Below are positions 8,127-16,968 of a DNA stretch of 64,000 nt, piece by piece. The notes beneath the pieces were generated by a model. It was not told where the DNA came from. It saw only the letters and a program-made list of their open reading frames with translations, and did not search any database. The stretch comes from Sedimentibacter sp. MB35-C1 (GTDB lineage: Bacteria; Bacillota; Clostridia; Tissierellales; Sedimentibacteraceae), in assembly GCF_030913635.1 (NCBI RefSeq), contig NZ_CP133188.1, positions 2,852,001 through 2,916,000 on the forward strand. Direction: 5' to 3'. Each line of letters begins with the position of its first letter. The stretch's first letter is position 1. The position numbers were made by a program, and so were the translations under genes.

Positions 8127-9657
8127 TTTTATCTAGATCCTTTAATCTACACATAACAGAAAATGAGTAGCTTCCTTCTTCATTTTTAACATCAATACCT
8201 GAAAAATATATATCCTCTATAAAATCAAGTTGTCTGAGATTTTGTATAAACAAAGTTACTTCGCCAATAGTTTTCGAAACGCAACTAATCTGCGTACTAT
8301 TTCTATTTACGGACATGGAAACCAGCCTAGTATTATTAGGAACAGATTCAAAAAATTCACTGATAATAATTGAATTAACGGTATTTTCATTTCTAATCAC
8401 ACCTTTAAGTTTGGAGACTTTTTCAATATAGGCCTCCCTTAAGCCGATTTCTTTCTTTAGATCTTCTATCCCTGTATTTATTTCAGCCTTTTCTTCATCA
8501 TAAATGTAAAGCTTCATGCCCTGTATGTTTGTTTCAAGCATAGCATTATAATTTTTCCATGTAATAGCTGCCAAAATTGCAGCCAGCGATGCTGCCGAAA
8601 TGGCTGCAGCAAAAAATTTGTAATTTGGTCTAAAATCTGAGCTGCTATCATATGAAAGCCACATATTAGTTTTATTGTTTAGAAGAGATAAAAGGCAAAT
8701 AAAATATTTTTCTACTATGTACGGAGTATCTAGCTTTGCATTTAGCTTGATACATGGGATATGTTCAATTATCTCTGTTTCAATACCCAAATTACTTGCC
8801 AAAAAAACACCGATATTTCTATGAGGAATATCTCCATAAATAAATATCTTATTAATAACATTTGCACTATACATTGAATAATAATACCTTATATATCTAT
8901 TTAACTCATCCATCAGTTTATCCACAAACGGTGTTAAACCAATGAATTTTGTAGTGTTATAAGGAGCGCATTCCTCCGCAGCTTTTTCAATTATAACCAT
9001 ATCTTCATTCAACAAAGAAATCCTTGAAAACTCGGTTACACCATTTTTTAAAACACAAAATGAAATATGGTTATTATTTATTTCTAAAAAAGCATATATA
9101 GAGTCGTTTTTAATAGCATGTGAATTAATTTCAGCTTCGTACTTACTTATTTTGTTCAGGCAGTTAAAAGATACATCTATTGATGCAAGCTTTAACTTCA
9201 ATATTTTTGCCAATTCTTTGCAGTCTTTATAAATATCACATGGGAGACAATAAATGACGTAAAAAGCATATTTTACGTCATTATCATTAACTATATCAGT
9301 AATATCATATATTATTTTATATTGGTTTAAATCAACCGGCATAAGCTGTTCTAGCTCGTTTCTTATCATTGACAATATCTCCCGCTTTTTATCAAGCATA
9401 GGGAGCTTTATTCTTCTGCTTATCACGCTGGCAGAGTTAACTGTAAATACAGCTCTTCTTGTGTTGATACCATTCTTTGCAATCATGTTTTTTATCAATA
9501 CTGCCACAGCATTTACATCAACAATTCTTCCGTTCTCAATTATATCTGTACCCGTCAACTCATCACACTTCATTACGGTCACCGAATCGCTTTTTCTTAA
9601 TGCTTCAACAATCTTAATACCTTCATCATAAATTTCCAACGATAAAAACAAACACAT
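8116..9657 (-). CDS. pilMN: PilM-PilN fusion protein (second unit)
   Basis: A 513-residue fusion. Residues 1 to about 330 are an actin/FtsA-like PilM domain (SLEIYDEGIKIVEALRK; LPMLDKKREILSMIRNELEQ; MPVDLNQYKIIYDI). The remainder is PilN: a transmembrane helix (FFAAAISAASLAAILAAI), a coiled coil and a small alpha/beta domain (ISEFFESVPNNTRLVSMSVN). PilM is cytoplasmic and links to the motor; PilN spans the membrane and pairs with PilO. Fusion of the two is known in C. difficile. I moved the start to ATG 9657, where a GAAAGGATT ribosome site fits and the protein aligns with the first-unit paralogue. It is the first gene behind a consensus promoter. Confidence 0.85.
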   Translation of the reverse strand: MCLFLSLEIYDEGIKIVEALRKSDSVTVMKCDELTGTDIIENGRIVDVNAVAVLIKNMIAKNGINTRRAVFTVNSASVISRRIKLPMLDKKREILSMIRNELEQLMPVDLNQYKIIYDITDIVNDNDVKYAFYVIYCLPCDIYKDCKELAKILKLKLASIDVSFNCLNKISKYEAEINSHAIKNDSIYAFLEINNNHISFCVLKNGVTEFSRISLLNEDMVIIEKAAEECAPYNTTKFIGLTPFVDKLMDELNRYIRYYYSMYSANVINKIFIYGDIPHRNIGVFLASNLGIETEIIEHIPCIKLNAKLDTPYIVEKYFICLLSLLNNKTNMWLSYDSSSDFRPNYKFFAAAISAASLAAILAAITWKNYNAMLETNIQGMKLYIYDEEKAEINTGIEDLKKEIGLREAYIEKVSKLKGVIRNENTVNSIIISEFFESVPNNTRLVSMSVNRNSTQISCVSKTIGEVTLFIQNLRQLDFIEDIYFSGIDVKNEEGSYSFSVMCRLKDLDKNEK

Positions 9658-9712
9658 AATAATCCTTTCAATTTTTCCTATTCGGATCATTTACATAATT
9701 TGGTATAAAATC

Positions 9713-9741
9713 ATTATATAAAATATGTAAAATTATGTCAA
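9713..9741 (-). promoter_or_regulatory. Consensus sigma-A promoter of the second T4P unit
   Basis: On the minus strand TTGACA (9741-9736) and TATAAT (9718-9713) are separated by exactly 17 bases. Both boxes match the consensus fully. This shows that the second minor-pilin set is a transcription unit of its own. Confidence 0.85.
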
Positions 9742-9831
9742 AATATTTATTGTTAAGAAAATATCATCGTTTATTTTTTTGTTTTAATAAAATTGTTAAG
9801 AATAGTTAAGGTTTATTTTCTCTATTTGAAA

Positions 9832-9866
9832 ACAGAGACTGACTTTACGCCAATCTCTATCTCTGT
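9832..9866 (-). terminator. Likely terminator of the first T4P unit
   Basis: Arms ACAGAGA/TCTCTGT enclose a partly paired interior and are followed on the minus strand by TTTTC. It lies just after the stop of the first-unit pilJ-like gene and before the promoter of the second unit. Confidence 0.5.
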
Positions 9867-9871
9867 ATCTT

Positions 9872-10324
9872 CTAATTTTGTGAGTTTCTCATATACACAA
9901 CCTGTTCGGCAGGATATGGCACGCTTCCATTTTTTAATAACACAAGTGTAATTCTCACTTCATTCGTACCGTTTGTTTCAATTTTCAAATTATCTACATA
10001 ATTACCTATATAAACGGATTCCTTATCAGTAGTAGTCCCGTATGTATATTTTATCTTTTCATCATATTTCTCAAAAGAAGCAAAGCTTCCGTCAACATAC
10101 TCAAACTCATTAGCTGACTCGTCATATGATTTTGCTTCCAAAATTTTATTTGTCATATAGTTAATAATATACTGGCTTTGATATTGCACCTCAGACTCAG
10201 CATTTATGGTTTCATAACTTTTGTAGTTTGCTATAAAAAATGACATAACAACAGACATAACTATTCCTGCCAAAGCAAGTACCATTATTATTTCAATTAA
10301 TGTAAACCCTTTTTTATTTATCAT
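9872..10324 (-). CDS. PilJ/GspJ-like minor prepilin (first unit)
   Basis: A 150-residue prepilin with leader MINKKG, site G/FTLIEIIM and Glu+5. The helix is followed by YETINAESEVQYQSQYIINY, and the protein ends EQVVYMRNSQN. It is the shorter paralogue of the protein at 6045-6572. It is the last gene of the first T4P unit, directly behind the VWA-domain gene, so it may help hold the VWA protein at the pilus tip; that is inference from gene order. Confidence 0.82.
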   Translation of the reverse strand: MINKKGFTLIEIIMVLALAGIVMSVVMSFFIANYKSYETINAESEVQYQSQYIINYMTNKILEAKSYDESANEFEYVDGSFASFEKYDEKIKYTYGTTTDKESVYIGNYVDNLKIETNGTNEVRITLVLLKNGSVPYPAEQVVYMRNSQN

Positions 10325-10398
10325 ATTTACCCTCGCACCATTAAGAAAAATTTGAGCTTAAAAATTCAAGCTCAAATTCAAGCAAAAACGCTTTGTAT

Positions 10399-12921
10399 TT
10401 ATTCCAATTCAAACGTCTTAATTGAATTAATCTCTAATTGCTGAACTACATTATCATTTTGCTTAACAACATTATCAATCAAAACATTTAGAACAGAATT
10501 TGACGCAACCGGCTTCACATTATAGGTTAAAGTATAAATATTATTTGCGCTTGTCAAAGAATCAAGGCTATTAAAGTCATTAAACGGCCCTCCGACTAAG
10601 TTGTCTTCTTGATCATACAGCATGAAGTCTGACAATATAAAGTCATCTGCATCTCCTGTAAATGATACACTGATTTTATCTACATTCTGTCCGTTCTGAA
10701 ACTTAAATCCAAATCTATATTTTATCCCCATAACAACCTCAAAAGGCTGTAAACTGTTACCTATAGGCTTTAATTCGTTTTGTGCGTACATTGAGTTTTT
10801 TTGTAATATATTATCAAAAACTATGCTGCTGTCTCTTTCATAATAAAAATTGATAGTTACGTTGTTGCTTCCTGCCTGCCCAGTCAGTCTTCTCCCTACT
10901 TTGAGCGGATTTATAATGCCTTCATAGCTAATATCAATCAAATTATACCCGGTTAATGATGGAGCAATTTCATCAATAAAACCATTATTCGGTAAATATT
11001 TATTAATTGATGTAGCTCCGTTTATCGATAATGCTCTATTCTTGTCGTCAAGGGTTTCGTAGTAATTTATCGTTAGTTTAACATCTGGTTTAGGATTGAC
11101 AATCACATTAACCTTTTTTTCGATTATCTGAGAAGTACCCTCAATTATATTTTTTGGATCAGTGTTACTGCTTATTGTAAAATATACAATATAGCTAAAT
11201 TTGTCTTCAGCATAATCATGAGGTTGCGGAACATAAGTAATTTCAGTATTATCAGAATTAGCTGTTGCAGTGCTGTTAGGCTTAACTGGTTTTTCATCAA
11301 CTTTAATTTTTAAATCACTTATTTGATAATCAGATCCTGCATCATTTGCAAATATCAAGTCCGGCGGAGTAATAACAATGCTTTCTCCTTCGGTTGTATA
11401 ATAAACATATTCAGCTATATTTGGAGCAACTATGGCAAGCGGATTTTCAAATTTTTCTTCTGTAATCACATTTGGAGTTAAAACATGTTTATATTCAATT
11501 TGAGCATCTTCATTTGCATACTTAATTCCATAGTTTTCACCTACATACCTAATTCTGACTGTTTTCAATGATTCTGATGCAGTTATTGATCCAAGTTCAC
11601 ATGACATAACACCTTCTTCAGACACCGTTACCCCTTCTGGTAAAGATTCTTGTACAAATTCAAAACTTTCCGGCAATATATCAGTAATAACTGAATTAGT
11701 AGCTATAGTGTCAATTATAGTATCTGCGATTATATCATATATGTTAGTTAAATCATTTGCAGTTGTCGCATGATAGTAAGCCTCTTGGTAAGTATTTTCT
11801 GACGGGTTTAACAACGCCTGCATGTCAGATGTATTGGTTGAAGCAAATCCAACAGTATATATTTTAACTCCACTTCCACCATAGTTCTTTAATAAATTTG
11901 CTTCAGAAATGGCTGCATCTTTGGCATTTATATCATATGAATTACCCTTGCCATCAACTTCACCGTTTATATTGTAATACTGAGTTGGCACACCATCGGT
12001 CATATATATAACATACCTTTCGGCTCCCATTCTGAAAGATGTACCAAATAATTCTCTTGCCTTTATGAAGCCGGCCTCACTATTCGTTCCTCCGCTAACC
12101 ATATCTTCAAAGTTCTTATACGCATTCTTGGCAGCAGTTTTATCAGTTGTAAATGCCTGCTTAATCTGCGCTTCATCAGAATATGTAACTATTGCAACTC
12201 TGTTGTTACCCGATTGGTTAGTTGCAAGAACCGCATCTATAAATCTGTTCGCCGCTTCCTCGAGAACATCTGCTTTTGATTCCCTGCCACTAATATTATC
12301 CTCCATACTTCCTGATTTATCCAGCACAAGTATTATATCGGCATCTTTACCTTTTGTAATAGCCTCACCTTGTACAGAGAATTTCAAATCAAATTCATTT
12401 GGCTTACCATTTACAGGTTCAACTGTTTTATTAAACTCAATATCACCGCCGCTCGTATTTGTATTAACATAACCTAAATCGTTATGTTTTTCTTCTACAA
12501 ATATTTTCAATGTCTTTGTTGTACTGCTCAGCAGTTGAATATTAAGAGTGTTAAGACTGGAAGTAGTGCTTGTATCAATCTCCTTGCTGCTTCCTTTCCA
12601 TAACTCAATACGATTCAAATTATAGCTGCTTTCTAACGTAAGTGAGGAATCTCCAGGCTGACTGCTGTAAGAAATTACTGTTTCTTCAACATATTGACTT
12701 TCTACATACTCGCCTTCGTTATTTTTTATATATGTTTTTATTAGTAATTTATAATTGCCATTTGAATTTCTTTCTTTATTTGTTCTAAGCACCCAAATGT
12801 TTGAATACGTATCGTATTCTTTGTCTGATGTTCCGGCCTCGGCCTCAAAATTAAGCAGTGCCGGAGCTATTATAATCATTGCTGCCAGCAAGAAGAATAC
12901 TTTTAAAAATATTTTTTTCAT
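10399..12921 (-). CDS. Secreted VWA-domain protein, candidate pilus-tip adhesin
   Basis: An 840-residue exported protein. Residues 1-28 form a signal peptide (MKKIFLKVFFLLAAMIIIAP, then ALLNFEAEA). A von Willebrand A domain spans roughly 192-390 with a complete metal-ion-dependent adhesion site: DKSGS at 201-205, Thr279 in GGTNSEAGF and Asp309 in YMTDGVPT. A beta-rich region follows (around 390-600, DUF11/Ig-like in feel), then a MucBP-like segment (LTINYYETLDDKNRALS ... VTINFYYERDSS) and a further beta domain. There is no LPxTG motif and no transmembrane tail. Position between a giant PilX-like pilin and a PilJ-like pilin suggests a tip-located adhesin carried by minor pilins, comparable in role to PilY1 or to VWA pilins of Gram-positive T4P. 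Its ligand is unknown. Confidence 0.8.
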   Translation of the reverse strand: MKKIFLKVFFLLAAMIIIAPALLNFEAEAGTSDKEYDTYSNIWVLRTNKERNSNGNYKLLIKTYIKNNEGEYVESQYVEETVISYSSQPGDSSLTLESSYNLNRIELWKGSSKEIDTSTTSSLNTLNIQLLSSTTKTLKIFVEEKHNDLGYVNTNTSGGDIEFNKTVEPVNGKPNEFDLKFSVQGEAITKGKDADIILVLDKSGSMEDNISGRESKADVLEEAANRFIDAVLATNQSGNNRVAIVTYSDEAQIKQAFTTDKTAAKNAYKNFEDMVSGGTNSEAGFIKARELFGTSFRMGAERYVIYMTDGVPTQYYNINGEVDGKGNSYDINAKDAAISEANLLKNYGGSGVKIYTVGFASTNTSDMQALLNPSENTYQEAYYHATTANDLTNIYDIIADTIIDTIATNSVITDILPESFEFVQESLPEGVTVSEEGVMSCELGSITASESLKTVRIRYVGENYGIKYANEDAQIEYKHVLTPNVITEEKFENPLAIVAPNIAEYVYYTTEGESIVITPPDLIFANDAGSDYQISDLKIKVDEKPVKPNSTATANSDNTEITYVPQPHDYAEDKFSYIVYFTISSNTDPKNIIEGTSQIIEKKVNVIVNPKPDVKLTINYYETLDDKNRALSINGATSINKYLPNNGFIDEIAPSLTGYNLIDISYEGIINPLKVGRRLTGQAGSNNVTINFYYERDSSIVFDNILQKNSMYAQNELKPIGNSLQPFEVVMGIKYRFGFKFQNGQNVDKISVSFTGDADDFILSDFMLYDQEDNLVGGPFNDFNSLDSLTSANNIYTLTYNVKPVASNSVLNVLIDNVVKQNDNVVQQLEINSIKTFELE

Positions 12922-12933
12922 TATAACCCTCCC

Positions 12934-15009
12934 TTATTTTATTTTCCAGTTACTAAATTTTAATAGTGGATTAAAGTCCACATTCACTTCATCGTTTCCT
13001 GAACCGAAGGTTGTTATGCTTACTGAACCGACATTTGTAGTATTTTTGAATACAACCTCCTGCAGGCCATTTTCAGCAATTATTTTAGAAACTACACCTT
13101 TATTATAATTAAATGTCTTATCCGCTCCGTCATCCAAAATATTTATATCTCCTGCGCAAATAATAACACCTGTAAAATCAACTGTTCCTGAAATTTCCAC
13201 ATCCTCATTTGTTATTATTAATCCGCTTTTGACATCTGATCCAAGAGAATATTTTTTATTGTCTCCATAGGTTCTAGATACCTTATTTACATATAGCAGC
13301 TCACTGCCATTCATTATTTCTGTGTTAAAGTTCAAAGGTATGTTATCAAATATTTCATTAATTGAATACTCATCATTTCCATTAGAGGAATGCTCATATC
13401 CGAGTTTTTTTACCTTCGTATTAAAAGTTTTCCCAATACCTGCTTTCAATGCCGGCCAATCCTCCAAAGGTGCATGTGATGTTATAATACTCTCACCGTT
13501 TATATAAGCTCCAAGAGTATATACATCACTGTTATTAATTTTAATCTTACCTCCCAACAGCTCTAGCGAACTCCCTCCTAGCTGCTGATACTTTTTTATA
13601 TATTCTGCTTTTTCATAAGCAGTTATTTCAGTTTTCACTCCGCTTTCTCCAACAAACCATTCGACAAGCTGCGGAAAATAAGGTAAGTAGTCATCGTAAT
13701 TAAATATAACATTCCCAAAGTCGTACTTTCCCGCTGCACCTCCTTCAGTATAATTGAGAGCCTTTGTGTATGCTACGTAATTGCCTCTAACAGATAACGA
13801 CTCGCCGGTAGCGTAAGGTGATATACCTTTGATATACGATGTACCAAGCAAGTATAAATTGCCTCTGTCAAAATTGCCTTTGTTGATTGTGATACCCTTA
13901 ATGTTATTATTGTTTATAATTATCGAACTGTTCAATGTATTATCTTTTGCTCCACCACCATATCCAAATCCATAATATGAGCCATTTATTGTTATTTCTT
14001 GACCGGCTGCATTCATCTCTAAATCATCCTGTACTACTACGCCTTCATAATCAACTGTATTATCATTTTTTGTGGTAGCTGTGAATTTTGCATTTTCACC
14101 ATTCATAAGTATGTTACTGGTATACACATTACCAGAAATCATTTCCTTGTCGCCAAATATACTGATATTGCTTTTTACAGCTAGGTCCTGCATAAATAGC
14201 ACGGTTCCGCTTCCTTCGAGATTCAGATTATTATTAATAAATACCTCACCGTTAAATATTGTTTCTCCTTGTTTATCGATATTAATATTTTCTGCGGTCA
14301 TAACTTTTGACCAAAACGGATTCAATTCAAGATTGACAGTCTCAACTGTATATGATTCATTATAATCAGGAACCTCAACAATAAGATCAACATCTGTAGT
14401 TCTTATAATTCCTTCTTTCTTTTTGGTATATTCAGAGCTTATGCTCAATTCCATAGGTGTATCCATATCAAAATCATCAAATGTCTTTTTAATTACATAT
14501 AATTTGAGCTTTTCCTCTTCATCATCAACAAGAATGCCATTTGAAACTGATCCGTCGGGATCAACACCCATTAGGGCTTTATACATATCTTGCTTAACTA
14601 TATCTATGTACTTTTCTTCAAATACTTTTTTTGACAATGCCTTAATTGCATCCTGCTTATATTCATAGACTCCGTCTCCATCATAATCCTCAATAATGTC
14701 GGAATACAAATCAGGACTTAAAGAAAGCTCAGTAAGTTTAACAATATCGAATTCATTAATCTTATTCTTTGCAGCATTATTTGCCTCGCTTACAGCCTCA
14801 AGAACAACCGAATATGCCTCTGCATACGCCCTATCAAGCCCCGATTCAGACATATAAAATGAATATTTCATATCTGAATTTGTTTTTTTAATTTTATAAT
14901 TCATCATTGTAACACCTAAAATTGATGTTCCAAGCAATGAAATTACCGCAACTGTCATAACTAGCAATACAAGAGTTGAACCATTGTTATTTTTCATTTT
15001 TTTAAACAT
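12934..15009 (-). CDS. Giant PilX-like minor pilin with long beta-rich domain
   Basis: A 691-residue protein with a PilX-like N-terminus: a short basic leader (MFKKMKNNNG), then STLVLLVMTVAVISLLGTSI, and the post-helix motif SDMKYSFYMSESGLDRAYAEAY. The rest (about 240-680) is repetitive and rich in Asn, Gly, Ile and beta-strand patterns (NINIDKQGETIFNGEVFINN, NLNLEGSGTVLFMQDLAVKS, LIITNEDVEISGTVDFTGVI). This suggests a beta-helix or beta-solenoid such as those in bactofilin-like or polymer-type domains. PilX proteins are normally under 250 residues; this one is more than 680. It directly precedes the VWA gene by 12 bp, so the two probably interact at the pilus tip. Glu5 is absent, as in the shorter paralogue. 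Confidence 0.72.
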   Translation of the reverse strand: MFKKMKNNNGSTLVLLVMTVAVISLLGTSILGVTMMNYKIKKTNSDMKYSFYMSESGLDRAYAEAYSVVLEAVSEANNAAKNKINEFDIVKLTELSLSPDLYSDIIEDYDGDGVYEYKQDAIKALSKKVFEEKYIDIVKQDMYKALMGVDPDGSVSNGILVDDEEEKLKLYVIKKTFDDFDMDTPMELSISSEYTKKKEGIIRTTDVDLIVEVPDYNESYTVETVNLELNPFWSKVMTAENINIDKQGETIFNGEVFINNNLNLEGSGTVLFMQDLAVKSNISIFGDKEMISGNVYTSNILMNGENAKFTATTKNDNTVDYEGVVVQDDLEMNAAGQEITINGSYYGFGYGGGAKDNTLNSSIIINNNNIKGITINKGNFDRGNLYLLGTSYIKGISPYATGESLSVRGNYVAYTKALNYTEGGAAGKYDFGNVIFNYDDYLPYFPQLVEWFVGESGVKTEITAYEKAEYIKKYQQLGGSSLELLGGKIKINNSDVYTLGAYINGESIITSHAPLEDWPALKAGIGKTFNTKVKKLGYEHSSNGNDEYSINEIFDNIPLNFNTEIMNGSELLYVNKVSRTYGDNKKYSLGSDVKSGLIITNEDVEISGTVDFTGVIICAGDINILDDGADKTFNYNKGVVSKIIAENGLQEVVFKNTTNVGSVSITTFGSGNDEVNVDFNPLLKFSNWKIK

Positions 15010-15029
15010 AATATCACCCTTTTCGTTGA

Positions 15030-15710
15030 CTAATCTGTTATGATGCTGTTAAAAACTTTTGAACCTTTAACTGTTTCAATAAGCCTGCTACCATCGAATA
15101 CCTTTATTGTTATGTAGTATAATATATTGTCCGGCATTTCCATATCTTCCTGAACTTCAATTAAAGTAGCACTGCCCGATATTGTATATCTAAAGCTATC
15201 CTCGGCCTTAAACAAATATAGCTTAACTCCAGAATAAGAGTTGCTTACCTTAATCTTACCATTATCAACAGAGAGAATCACTTTTATACTTTCATCATTC
15301 TTTATAGTATTAATCTCTGTTTCAGTACCTGAATCAATATTTACAATCAAATCATAGTCCTCATCTCCAGGAATTTTCACTGCAGTTATATCACCATCCA
15401 GTTCTACTACGTCATTTTCTTTCAGGTTTATTTCAAGTCTATACCCATCATCGTCGCTTATAGTCTTAGAATAGTTACCGTCTTCACCAGAATAACCGCT
15501 AAATGTAAGATCCAAAATATTTTCAGACTTAATATCTTCCATGTATTTTTGAGCAAGCTGAATCGCCTTATATTTTGTCTCGCTTTCACGGTTTATCCTT
15601 TGAGAGGTTATAAACATTGACATTAACGGTGTAACAACAGCTCCCAATATAGCTAGAGTAATTATAATTTCAATTAGCGTCAATCCTTTAGTACTTAATT
15701 TTCTTTTCAT
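15030..15710 (-). CDS. pilV: PilV/GspI-like minor prepilin (first unit)
   Basis: A 226-residue prepilin with leader MKRKLSTKG, site G/LTLIEIII and a hydrophobic helix ending LGAVVTPLMSMFI. The motif RINRESETKYKAIQLAQKYM is shared with the second-unit copy. The C-terminal part is about 90 residues longer than in that copy and beta-rich. I moved the start to ATG 15710, which has GAGGTGG upstream and gives a normal leader; an earlier in-frame codon at 15731 lacks a ribosome site. It is probably part of the minor-pilin initiation complex. Confidence 0.82.
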   Translation of the reverse strand: MKRKLSTKGLTLIEIIITLAILGAVVTPLMSMFITSQRINRESETKYKAIQLAQKYMEDIKSENILDLTFSGYSGEDGNYSKTISDDDGYRLEINLKENDVVELDGDITAVKIPGDEDYDLIVNIDSGTETEINTIKNDESIKVILSVDNGKIKVSNSYSGVKLYLFKAEDSFRYTISGSATLIEVQEDMEMPDNILYYITIKVFDGSRLIETVKGSKVFNSIITD

Positions 15711-15747
15711 GCTTCCACCTCTATAAAGCAACTTAACCTCATATTAA

Positions 15748-16968
15748 CTACTTTCTGGTTACAATTGCAGATTTAGCATCCTTTAAAGTAACCCTTGGAT
15801 TTGTGCTGCTGTCATTTTCAACTTCAAAATAAACCTTCAGACCTGAAGTATTTGTCACCCCGATAATAGCACCTACAGAATCTGTTTTTAAATTTCTATC
15901 GCTTGAATACACTTTAATTTTTATTTTCCCTTCTTCAGAAGGTGAAAATTCTTGCCATGTTCCAGATTTTGGATATGTATTGTTTTTTGTATTATAGCTA
16001 TAATAGTATTTGTTATTTTCTAATTTAAAACTGAACTTGATATTTTCAACAGTATTGGTATTTTCAGAAATATATGTACTTCTTGCTATATCCTCTGTTT
16101 TTCCTACTAATATTGTTGGCAAATCTGAGCTTTCCGGCTCTAAATTAACAAAGAAATCGAATTTAGTATTTAAGCTTCCGATTGTTTCCCACGCTCCGCC
16201 AATGGAAAACGGGTTAGCTTTTCCCGATTCGGCAAGATCATTCCATAACCATTCATCATTGTTTTCCTTAAATCCAACAGGCTTTGGAACTTCATAGAAA
16301 TTCATGGTCATTGTTCCCTGCAGCGTGCCTACTTCGGAAGCAACGGTACTTATATTGGTAATTGATATATCTACAGGATTGGCTTGCACTAAATCAATGA
16401 ATTTGATCATATCATTGTATGAAGCCAAAAACTCTATGTTCACAGATATTGACTCAGCTGACATGGAGGGTTGCTCTTCTTTATCAGCTTCTTCAGTGTT
16501 TACAGCCACAGCTTGTTCATCGTCTTCGTTTTCATCGGCATAGACATAGATATTGTCTATATCGTACATCAATAAGTCCATAGAACTCTTTGCTTTTTCT
16601 GCTGGCTGTGAAACAACGATACTCATCGGAACAGCAGCTGCATCAGTGAAGGTTATATTGCTTGCGTCGATGTTATTGTCTGCAAGGTATTTATTCAAAA
16701 AAACTATGAGCTTTTCCTGCTGCAGGTCGGATATTACAGGCAGATTATTTATTTGTTCTATTAGTGTCAGAGCATCTTCCTCATACTTGTTTTTGAGCGT
16801 AATGTTCTGTGACATAGTTGCGTATTCAAGTGTTTTCCGACTGTGCTCCGCTCTCAGCTCATCAAGGTTAAACATACCTGATGATGGAATAAACATATAT
16901 CCGGCATACACCGCTAGGGCTATAACTAATATTACTATTAATACTTTCTCTCTTCTACTCAGCTTCAT
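15748..16968 (-). CDS. pilO: PilO-like T4P assembly protein with C-terminal extension (first unit)
   Basis: A 406-residue protein. Residues 8-27 form the single transmembrane helix (VLIVILVIALAVYAGYMFIP), then a coiled coil (LDELRAEHSRKTLEYATMSQ) and the PilO ferredoxin-like domain ending near 235 (TLQGTMTMNFYEVPKPVGF). An acidic low-complexity insert (ADENEDDEQAVAVNTEEADK) lies inside that domain. Residues from about 240 to 406 form an extra beta-rich domain not found in ordinary PilO (about 200 residues) and absent from the second-unit copy. It overlaps the end of pilMN by 14 bp. The extension would lie outside the membrane, where it might contact the thick wall or the minor pilins. Confidence 0.78.
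   Translation of the reverse strand: MKLSRREKVLIVILVIALAVYAGYMFIPSSGMFNLDELRAEHSRKTLEYATMSQNITLKNKYEEDALTLIEQINNLPVISDLQQEKLIVFLNKYLADNNIDASNITFTDAAAVPMSIVVSQPAEKAKSSMDLLMYDIDNIYVYADENEDDEQAVAVNTEEADKEEQPSMSAESISVNIEFLASYNDMIKFIDLVQANPVDISITNISTVASEVGTLQGTMTMNFYEVPKPVGFKENNDEWLWNDLAESGKANPFSIGGAWETIGSLNTKFDFFVNLEPESSDLPTILVGKTEDIARSTYISENTNTVENIKFSFKLENNKYYYSYNTKNNTYPKSGTWQEFSPSEEGKIKIKVYSSDRNLKTDSVGAIIGVTNTSGLKVYFEVENDSSTNPRVTLKDAKSAIVTRK

Noticed and set aside
12065-12472. 135-codon plus-strand frame inside the VWA gene
   Set aside because: It is the shadow of the VWA coding sequence; the minus-strand frame has a signal peptide and a complete MIDAS motif.
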